Below are positions 56,647-64,000 of a stretch of DNA of 64,000 nt, piece after piece. Both the position numbers and the translations under genes were made by a program. Under the pieces are notes generated by a model. That model saw only the letters and a list, made by a program, of their open reading frames with translations, made no database searches and had not been told where the DNA came from. This DNA comes from Corylus avellana (lineage: Eukaryota; Streptophyta; Magnoliopsida; Fagales; Betulaceae). Numbering within the stretch: the first letter of the stretch is position 1; every line of letters begins with the position of its first letter. The DNA is taken from contig NC_081542.1 of NCBI RefSeq assembly GCF_901000735.1, positions 32,259,871-32,323,870 of the forward strand, written 5' to 3'.

Positions 56647-57575
56647 CCGAAGGATGAGGTAAGATCCATGTGTTGGTCATCAGTGGTCAAACGGGGGTTA
56701 TAAGGAATGTTGATGGTGGAGATATCTCAGCAAATATTGGGGAGGGGGATACTGATGTGTAGGGACAAAGGAATGTGGGTGAGGGTGAGAAGGAAACATC
56801 AATGGTGTTATATGCAGCAGATGAAAGGGAAGGAAGTGTCTAGACATTCATCCTTTGGCGATTGTGGGGGAGCAGGAAAGGAATCCACCAATATCTACAG
56901 AATGGGTGATAGAGAGAGTGAAAGAATTTTGCTAGGCTATGGGATTATCCTGTGATGGCCGTGAGGAGGAAATGATGGTCCTGTTCTCTGCAATTGAAGC
57001 TAAAAGAGATGTGAGAGGGGTGGAGACGGTTCTTGATGTAAGTGAAAAGTCTGGAAATAGAGGCCGCCGCGAGTTAAAGCAGTTGGAATGCTTAGTAAGT
57101 TATGACGGGAAAGGAGGTCAATCATCTTGGATGTCAGGAAAAGGGAGGGATGGTAAAGGTTATCTATCATCCCAAAAATAATCTCACTAAATGTGCGAGT
57201 TATGAATGAGATCGAGAAAAGAATGCAAATTAGGGGGGGATTAAGGGAGTGGAAAGCTGAGATGGTCTGTTTGCGAGAGACAAAAATGGAGGTGATTGAT
57301 AGGAAGGTGGTTCATTGTGTGTGGGGGTGTAGTCATATTGATCGGGTGTATTTGGGTTCGAAAGTGGCATCAAGAGGTATATTGTTAATGTGGGATAGGC
57401 GAGTGGTTGAGTGGTTGAGAAGATTGAGGAGTGTGTGGGGAGATATGCGGTAGCTTGTAGTTTCAAAAGTGTTACAGCAAATGAATACTATGTTTTGTTT
57501 TCAGGTTACGAGCAAGGAATAGGAAGCCGAAATGTGGGTTTAGGAGATCTATAGGGAGCATGGTCATGAAACTAT
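56053..57575 (+). mobile_element. LINE 5' half (linker ORF plus AP-endonuclease start), inactive
   Basis: Divergence from the repeat flank begins near 56053. After the repeat-bearing ORF, several broken frames lead to an L1 endonuclease N terminus (IISLNVR near 57178, then CLRETKME with its conserved Glu, GILLMWDRRVVE) and, in the next frame, YAVACSFKSV and so on to a stop near 57550. The frame break coincides with a duplicated 8-mer GAGTGGTT (57401-57408, 57409-57416). Reverse transcriptase and 3' end are absent here. Confidence 0.75.
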
Positions 57576-57970
57576 TTCTTTATCTTAATTAAGTACATTT
57601 GTGCAACGAGGAAATTTTTATAATTAAGAAAATTTTATTATCATCATGATACTATTTAAGAGATTTTGACCAAACGTTTCTGCATTTACTAAAGTATTAA
57701 TTTGACATTATTTTCTTAACATGCATTTAAGTCAGCATTTAGCTACTTGCTCTTGTAAACCTTATAATGCTTTGCGCCTTTAAGAGAATAAGTTAACACA
57801 CCTATCTTTTACTGTTTTTGCTACCGGCATAAGATTTACTTATTGCACCACGTGACTCCTGTAAGAAAAGAGCAGAGGGATTTTTTTTTTCCCATTGTTA
57901 TGTTGACAAGTAATTTTGTTGGTTATGGAAATTTGGTGGTCTTAGCATGAATTGACAGGTTAAATTGCTG
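57576..57970. other. AT-rich intergenic DNA
   Basis: No gene or clear element seen. Confidence 0.4.
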
Positions 57971-57974
57971 ATTG

Positions 57975-58265
57975 GGCTTGTTTGGTTTGCGAAATAGACC
58001 ACTGGAATGAAATCATTCTTTTGTTTGGTAGAGGTTTATTCTTGGGAATAGTTATTCTCATTGGAATGATTAATTTCATACACGTTAGAGTAGCTATTCT
58101 TCTAAAAAATGAGTGAAATAGTTATTCTTGGGGGTGTTAACCCGATCCGGTTTTTCAGTTTTTGGCCAAAACCGGGGACTGAAATCGGGGTACCCGGTTC
58201 TTGGTTTGCGCAACCGGAACTGGAACTGGGACTCCGGTTATCCGGTCCGGTAACTGGTATTTTAA
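57975..58265. repeat. MITE-like remnants (TTTGGTTTGCG and CCGGTT types)
   Basis: 57975-58130 (CTTGTTTGGTTTGCGAAATAGACC, GGAATGATT words) resembles the end of a common plant MITE type. 58134-58255 has GGGGGTGTTAACCCGATCCGGTTTTT and repeated CCGGTT/AACCGG words like a hAT-type terminus. Neither has both ends recognisable. Confidence 0.4.
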
Positions 58266-58567
58266 TAAAATGAAAATATACCTCAGTCTACTCACTACTC
58301 AGAAGAAGAAAGCATAGATATTTTAATAAAATGAAACAGAAACCCAATTTACACAAGTAGTTTATTGGTTTACACGACATGTAAGAATCCTAGGGAGAAA
58401 AGGATCCTCAATGTATTGCAGTAAAAATGCATCAAAGGTTCAAGTCCAATTCTTCTTCATCCAATGCGAATTAACATCCACTATTCCATGATTAGAACGG
58501 AGACACGATTCTCTCCTTTACTCAGAAAATTTACCAAGCAGAGTCTATGGGAAATCAGAATAAGGAC

Positions 58568-58662
58568 TAAATATTTGGCATTCAAGGACGGATCTTGTTT
58601 TTCCGAAAACAAGATCGGGATGTTTTCGAAAAATTGTAAAAATTATACAATTTTTACACAAG
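58568..58662. repeat. local hairpin cluster
   Basis: GATCTTGTTTT (58592-58602) and AAAACAAGATC (58607-58617) are exact reverse complements with a 4-nt loop. Next to it, an AAAATTGTAAAAATTATACAA-type palindromic stretch (58630-58655) is followed by another ACAAGATCGG. Confidence 0.65.
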
Positions 58663-58978
58663 ATCGGTAAAAACCCAACAAAACAAGCCAAAAAATTTAT
58701 ATTTTTTACAAAGAAACCCAAAAAGAGAGTCCATACCTATGAGAAGAACCAATTTATATATTTATTGTTTGGTGAAGCATTTCCTTTTTTCATTATAATT
58801 TTGCTAAGTTCACACGTCTTCCTTTTACAACACTAATTAAGTTGTGTTGGCCCAAGTTGGCACTTTCAGCTGTGTTACCTTAATATATATTTTCAGAGCA
58901 TTCTTAGTAATCTTACCAAATTTTACTCACCAAAATAACTAAAAGTACACTTTTGGTTATTTTGACAACTTACTTTTT

Positions 58979-59310
58979 TAGAGCACCTCAGCAGCCTCAT
59001 TATTTTAACAATCTATTTTTACTATTTCATTTAAATAATTTTTTTCAAAGATTTGTTTATTTTTTATTTTTAACCATTAAAGGAAGAGAGAGAAACAAAA
59101 AGCAAAAAGAAAGAGAGAGAAATGAGTTTAATCAATAGGTGAGTGAATGATAATTTTTAAATTTGGTGAGTAATGTTTACCTTACTAATTTTTTTTTTTT
59201 TTTGGGTAAAATAGTGGGGTTGAAAAGTGGACATTTTGGCCATTTTAGTTAGATTGTCTTATCAAAATAACTAAAAAATGGTTTTAGTGAGGCTGGAAGG
59301 AGTGCTCTAA
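58979..59310. mobile_element. MITE (~330 bp) with AGAGCAC ends
   Basis: Left TTTTTAGAGCACCTCAGCAGCCTCA and right TGAGGCTGGAAGGAGTGCTCTAAAAA are inverted repeats with few mismatches. A lone related half-site (CAGAGCATTCTTAGTAATCTTACC, 58895) lies just upstream. Non-coding. Confidence 0.65.
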
Positions 59311-60098
59311 AAATAAAGAATATTCCACGGCAAGTGCCAGTAGACGTATCTATGATCAAAAGCTAAACTATATTACCTTATTCAAATTATGAGGTGTATG
59401 CTTTAATTATGTTGTCTGGTCTTCCTTTCGATATTTTCTTTCATAAATGAAAAAAAAAAACCTACTTCATCTTTTTCTTGGCAACCGAGTAAATGAAACA
59501 AGACAGTTGTTTCAAACAAACAAGACAGTTGTTAACTTCCATTTTGCTCTATAATGTTTGCTTATATCTTATTTCATTAAAATACATTGTTTTTGTTCCT
59601 GGGTAGATCGGTATTCATTGCATATAAAGTATGGTTGAAGTGCAACCACTATTGGTAACATAGAGTACGAAGGGGATTATTTTGCATTTTTCTCTTGAAG
59701 AAAAATCGACAGTCCAAAGTAGACCATGAAAGCAATTATACTGTTGCAGGATTGTAGAGCATAAGAATCTGTCCTCATGGTTGGTTTCTTGGGCTTTTTC
59801 AATCATAATTATAAATCATATGACCAAATCATGCAGAAATATGAGATCATTGCTTTTTCATAAAATCTAAATGAAGGCATATTTACATGAGAGATGGATG
59901 ACTTGAGGTCATTGAGTTGGGGTTTATGTGGCTGACCAACTGCAGTATGGTATTTTCTCACTTTCTTTGTTTGGTCACATTCTATCTGGCATCTTCTAAG
60001 TAGTCATAGACACAACAATATTGATTAAAAAATTAATCATATCTTTTATAAGATTAATGTGACATCTTAGCCTCATCTTTGCATTCCTTTTGACACAG
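59311..60098. other. AT-rich DNA upstream of the kinase exon
   Basis: Could be remnant intron of the kinase gene; no other exon found. Confidence 0.4.
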
Positions 60099-60237
60099 CT
60101 GAGAGGATTAGATCTACAAATTGGTTTTTTCACCTATAGGCAAATCAAAGCAGCCACTAACTAATTTGATGCTGCAAATAAGATTGGAGAATGCTGCAGA
60201 TAAGATTGGAGAAGGTGGTTTTGGATACGTATACAAG
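60099..60237 (+). pseudogene. relic exon of an LRR receptor-like kinase (LRR-VIII-2 type)
   Basis: An acceptor (TTTTGACACAG) precedes and a donor (AAG/GTATCTC) follows this 139-bp stretch. In frame it reads LRGLDLQ, then RQIKAATN, then FDAANKIGE, the juxtamembrane-to-P-loop exon of LRR-VIII receptor kinases. An in-frame TAA replaces the Asn after AATN (near 60158). TGCTGCAAATAAGATTGGAGAA is tandemly duplicated (22 bp), which shifts the frame before GGFGYVYK. No other kinase or LRR exons are visible in the window, so it is an isolated relic or a captured exon. Confidence 0.85.
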
Positions 60238-60542
60238 GTATCTCACAACATCATCTTCCTTCAATTTTATGATATCTATTTTCTTTTTTGATACCAAGTG
60301 GCATCTAATTTAAAATAATGAATCCATACGTGAAGATGTATAGATTTTTTTATTTCTTATGCAATGTATTGTTGGGATCTATTGCGTAAAATTTAAATAC
60401 CAAGAACTTTGATCTTCAAGAGAAACATGACTAGATTAAATCAAACACACAAGTATTTATTACTTACATGGCATGTTGGCCTCTCCCAGGCAATGGAGTG
60501 TAGGATTGCATAATCCTAGTTGAATGCTCTAAGCAAATCCAT

Positions 60543-61260
60543 AAACTACAAGAAGTTTGCTCTTTAGCAATGACCTTATTAGGGTTGACTTTTTATTGTT
60601 GACGCTAATAAGCACCTATTAGTGTCAACTTTTTCATTGACACTAATACTCAGCCCTAATGCTAAAAATATGTTAGTATTAGCGTCCACTTTGGAGTTGA
60701 CACTAATATGTCAACACTAATATACTGGCTGAAAATTATACTGCTCATGGGTTGAGGTGGGAAAACAATTAGTCGCGACAATTAACTATTAGGGTTGACA
60801 AATGTCGACGCTGATGTGTTTTCTCAAGAGCCACATCAAGGGCGACATTGTATATCCACGCAGATGGCTTATTATTAGCGTTCACATAAAATAGTCGACA
60901 CTACTAATAGGTCATTAGCGTCCACTTTTGGTCGACGACGTTGACCATCTATCAGAATAATTAAAATAAAAAAGTATCAGCATCGACCCAAAAGTTGACG
61001 CTGATAAACCTATTAGCAGCATCAACTATTTTTAGCCACATCAAGGGCGACATTGTATATCCACGCGGATGGCTTATTATCAGTGTTCACATAAAATAGT
61101 CGATGCTAATAATAGGTCATTAACATCCACTTTTGGTTGACGACGTTGACCATCTATCCGAATAATTAAAATAAAAAATTGAAAATAAAAAAGTATCAGC
61201 ATCGACCCAAAAGTTGACACTGATAACCTATTAGCAGCGTCAATTATTTTTACAATAAAA
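60543..61260. mobile_element. CACTA (En/Spm)-type element end with subterminal repeats
   Basis: An ACTACAAGAAG motif (60545-60555) resembles a mutated CACTACAAGAAA terminus. It is followed by dense GTTGACGCTAATA / TATTAGCGTCAAC words on both strands (60577 to 61250), the usual subterminal arrangement bound by CACTA transposases. A unit beginning GCCACATCAAGGGCGACATT is tandemly duplicated (60830-61034, 61035-61252). The opposite end and transposase are not seen. Confidence 0.75.
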
Positions 61261-63057
61261 AATAAAGGATCGATTGGCGCTTATTTTTTCACCAAATTTC
61301 AACCCAAAGTTATTGTCCCCCCTAATTTTATTTCTCACTTCTCTCTCTAGACGACCTTAATTTGCCACTTTTTTCTCTCTCTCACTTATTTTTTTCTTGT
61401 TTGTTTGATTTGGGTAGCTGATTGTGTTGATTTTCGGAAGGATGGAAATTTTTGGAGGAAATTTCTTTCAACTTACTTCAATAGGTGACTAGTGTTATCT
61501 TTTACATTTTTTTTTAATATTTTTAAGAGTCATTTATTGGCGTTCTACTAACCTAGAAATTTAAAGATTAATTTGTCGAAATTTTTTTTTTTTAAAAAAG
61601 ATGTAAAATGATGAGTTCAAGACACCTGTCGTAATTCTACGCTATCTCACTATGAAAGAAACTTGGGTTCACTGGCGAAAACCAAAACGAAAAATAGTAA
61701 CAGATTCTAAGATTTTCTCAGTAATCAATCTCTGCAACAATGCCAAGACAATAATAAAAAATTGGAAAAAAAAAAAAACAAAGCGAGAAAAATTTAAAGG
61801 CATCAGTTACCGAAGACCTGAGTCCATGTTGGAGATCTCTCTTAATCACTTGAGGCCAAGAAAACAAAGTCATTGAGACTAGGAAATGAAAGCTGTCACG
61901 AGCCAGCGCTTTTTATGTTATTAGAGCTCTATGAAGATAACTTTTTTTGTTCTTCTTCCCATTTTGCGTTTGCCGCGGAGACGGAATGAACCGATCTTCA
62001 TTTGCGCGACATTGGAATGGAGCTCCTCTTTAATTTGATTTTCGAGGCAGTAAGAACGAATGTCCATTGCGCATCATTTATCGGTCGGGTCGGGTACCTC
62101 TTCTATTAGACATTAGAATGAAGTTGTTTAATTTGATTTGCTTGTCGTAGTGGTCAAGTTTTCGTGTTAGTGGACAACTTCAAAATCTGTCATTTCTTAA
62201 CTGCTATTCCTTGGCGCTCATACGGAAAAAAGATTATATTGGGTAAAATTTTGCCCCATTCCAAATTTATTGAAAACTATTTCTATTTCAAATAAAATAA
62301 ATAAAAATTATTTCATAATTAATATTTTATTTAGTACTTAATGCAATTCATTGAATAATATAATAATATATTCATTGAAAAAAATTTAGCATTGAAACTG
62401 TTAATGTTAGACTCTCACCCTCTTTTCTTTAGATTTAATTTATTTTGTTAATAAAATTTTGGGCAAAAATTGAAAAATTAAAACAAAACAATTATTTAAT
62501 AAGGATCTTAGTGAAAACCGAGTAATTATTTTATTGCCATAGGGCAAGGTGGTGACAGAATAAATGAATTTTATTGGATGTTATTGGGGAGGTAGTTTAA
62601 AATTCAGTTATTTAATGATCTCCTTCCCACTCTTTTAATTTAAAATGAATTTATCTAAATCAATTTACATAGCTTGCAACTTAATAAAACAATTAAAGAA
62701 AAAAGAATAATTTTTTTAAAATAATGTGGTTGTTTCTAGATCTTAATTAGCTAGGGTCAAATCTTATCCCCAAAAAAATAACTAAAGGAACATTAAAAGA
62801 TTAAATGGTGTTTCTACTTTCTATAAAAGAAAAAAAATTTAAAACATATAATGACATTTATTATAAATTTTACTTTCAATCTTTTTATTTACAATAATTG
62901 TAAATAAAAATAATTTATATTCGAATTTCAAATTATGAGTTATTTTTATGAGTTGGGCGACCAACAAGACTTCCTAAACATACACATTTATTTTGCAGAA
63001 AACAAAGAGCAACAGAATCCACAAGTACTAAAAGTCTAAAAGAAATGGAGTTAATAA
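61261..63057. other. AT-rich DNA, possibly CACTA interior at its left
   Basis: 61261-61500 (CT-rich leader-like) may continue the CACTA element. A somewhat GC-richer stretch at 61900-62160 has no supported ORF. The rest is AT-rich with no recognised feature. Confidence 0.35.
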
Positions 63058-63803
63058 AACTGGACTAAAGATTTATGCTGTGGTGCTTTGTGATATGCTC
63101 TGGTTTTCCAGAAATCAAGCTGTACATAATGGAGTTATTCCTGATGCATCCAAGCTTGCTGAAAATATCAAACGGATCTCTTTGGAACATTTTGCAGCCT
63201 GGTTTTCTATCTCCACTCCAGTAAGAGAATTTTGGTCTCCTCCCTCAGCAGGCAGTTTTAACTTTTAAGATCAATTTTGACTCAGCCATCAGAGACCTCT
63301 TCTCTGTCCAAGCAGCTGTCTGCAGAAATTCCAAAGGCAACATTGTCAAGGCTTTCTCACAAGTTAGGCCTCCCTGTGATCCCATGTTTGGTGAAGCTCA
63401 AGCAGCCCTTCTGGCTGCTTCTTTAGCAGTTTCTTTAAAACTAGAGAATTTCATTTTAGAAGAAGACTCTTCTATTGTAATATCTCTTCTTTATAGAGTC
63501 CTACTATAGTCTTAGATTAGCATATTGAGCATGTAATTTCTTTCTATTCTCCTGGTCTCCTTTCTGTGGGAGGTTCAGAAAGTTTACAAAAGTGCAAACT
63601 TCTGCATCCATCATGTTGCATATAGGGTTGTGGCAAGAGTTATTTCGGGCTGCATTCCCTACATAGTTTCCCCTCCTCTTCCTATTCCTATTTGTAGTGG
63701 CAAGGATCCACCTCCTTCTCTTCCCTCCTAGTGAGGGTGTTTGTTTTTGGGTGTTCTTTTTCTATGAAGCAGGTTTGTTACAAAAAAGAAAAGAAAAGAA
63801 ATG
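63058..63803 (+). pseudogene. LINE ORF2 3'-end remnant (RNase H-like domain) with A-rich tail
   Basis: LWFSRNQAVHNG (63098-63133) is the pre-RNase H motif of plant L1 ORF2. After a frameshift near 63258 comes KINFDSAIRD (RNase H start), GEAQAALLAA and LEEDSSIVIS, then stops near 63507. Further matches in shifting frames (for example CIHHVAYRVVARVIS) lead to a 3' UTR and an A-rich tail at 63781-63803. Not closely similar to the 3813-6126 copy, so an older or different subfamily. Confidence 0.8.
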
Positions 63804-63879
63804 AAATATCTGTCTTCTTCTTCTTTTTTTAACTCATAAAAATTTCCTTTTTAATAATTTTTTTAACTTATAAAAATTA

Positions 63880-64000
63880 AAATTACTTCACTGTCAAGTC
63901 GGGTAACAACTAAATTTAATATGTTTATGGGTCGGGTCAACCTGAAACAACAAGTTTATCTAAACGGGTTACACGTGTTGTATCGTGTTACTTGTTAAGA
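63880..64000. repeat. GGGTCGGGT-rich tract at the window edge
   Basis: GTCAAGTCGGGTAACA, GGGTCGGGTCAACC and CGGGTTACACGTGTTGT words resemble terminal parts of plant hAT-like or MITE repeats, but the feature is cut by the window end. Confidence 0.3.

Noticed and set aside
61652..61876. 74-codon Lys-rich ORF
   Set aside because: A-rich composition, no recognisable motif, no splice or promoter context.
1..64000. CRISPR arrays, operons, rRNA or functional tRNA genes
   Set aside because: Regularly spaced repeats seen here are minisatellites or transposon subterminal repeats; tRNA-like A/B boxes occur only within SINEs with A-rich tails.

Overview
The window is nuclear DNA of a flowering plant, almost certainly a eudicot and probably a woody rosid (the rank below eudicot is a guess). 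The evidence is GT-AG introns, an AT-rich background, a plant P-class PPR protein, a plant-type subtilase with an inserted PA domain, a plastid-type ribose-5-phosphate isomerase paralogue, and a dense load of plant transposons. Nothing prokaryotic is present. Two multi-exon genes can be rebuilt completely; one intronless gene is present but broken; one kinase exon survives as a relic. Most of the rest is transposons, MITEs and duplicated DNA.

Layout. 0-6.1 kb: a degenerate minisatellite, a PPR gene on the minus strand (2802 to 978) with a frameshifting deletion, a CTCGAGC-rich repeat in its upstream region, and a 5'-truncated L1-type LINE (3.81-6.13 kb) that keeps a 753-codon ORF. 6.1-18.6 kb: AT-rich DNA and a large tandem duplication (A 7.19-13.07 kb, B 13.17-17.76 kb) separated by exactly 100 N, followed by a partial inverted third copy (17.88-18.62 kb). 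Insertions present in some copies and absent from others expose several elements with their empty sites: a 1.3-kb MULE-like element only in A, and an unidentified 1.14-kb element with 10-bp target duplications in A and B but not in the third copy. 18.6-20.6 kb: three consecutive palindromic elements, the last holding a 459-N gap.

20.95-25.49 kb (minus strand): a complete nine-exon RPI4-like gene of 297 residues. 26.0-30.1 kb: a 943-bp solo LTR with a perfect 5-bp target duplication, a SINE and assorted repeats. 30.97-41.96 kb (plus strand): a complete ten-exon subtilase of the SBT2.1/2.2 type, 860 residues with all four catalytic residues; its introns hold a MITE and a probable solo LTR. 42-45 kb: a decayed pararetrovirus-like or Ty3-like reverse transcriptase piece, a second SINE and an orphan 5'-UTR-like exon. 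46-56 kb: an unclassified non-coding block built on a ~3.3-kb repeat, carrying a short LINE insertion whose empty site is preserved in a sister unit. 56-64 kb: the 5' half of a LINE, MITEs, one decayed LRR-VIII-type receptor-kinase exon, a CACTA-type subterminal-repeat block and a LINE 3' remnant.

The genes do not form an operon-like or pathway unit: an RNA-binding organelle protein, a plastid sugar-phosphate isomerase homologue and a secreted protease sit as independent transcription units in repeat-rich DNA. No new multi-gene system was found. The best leads for something undescribed are the 1.14-kb insertion element and the 3.3-kb repeat block.
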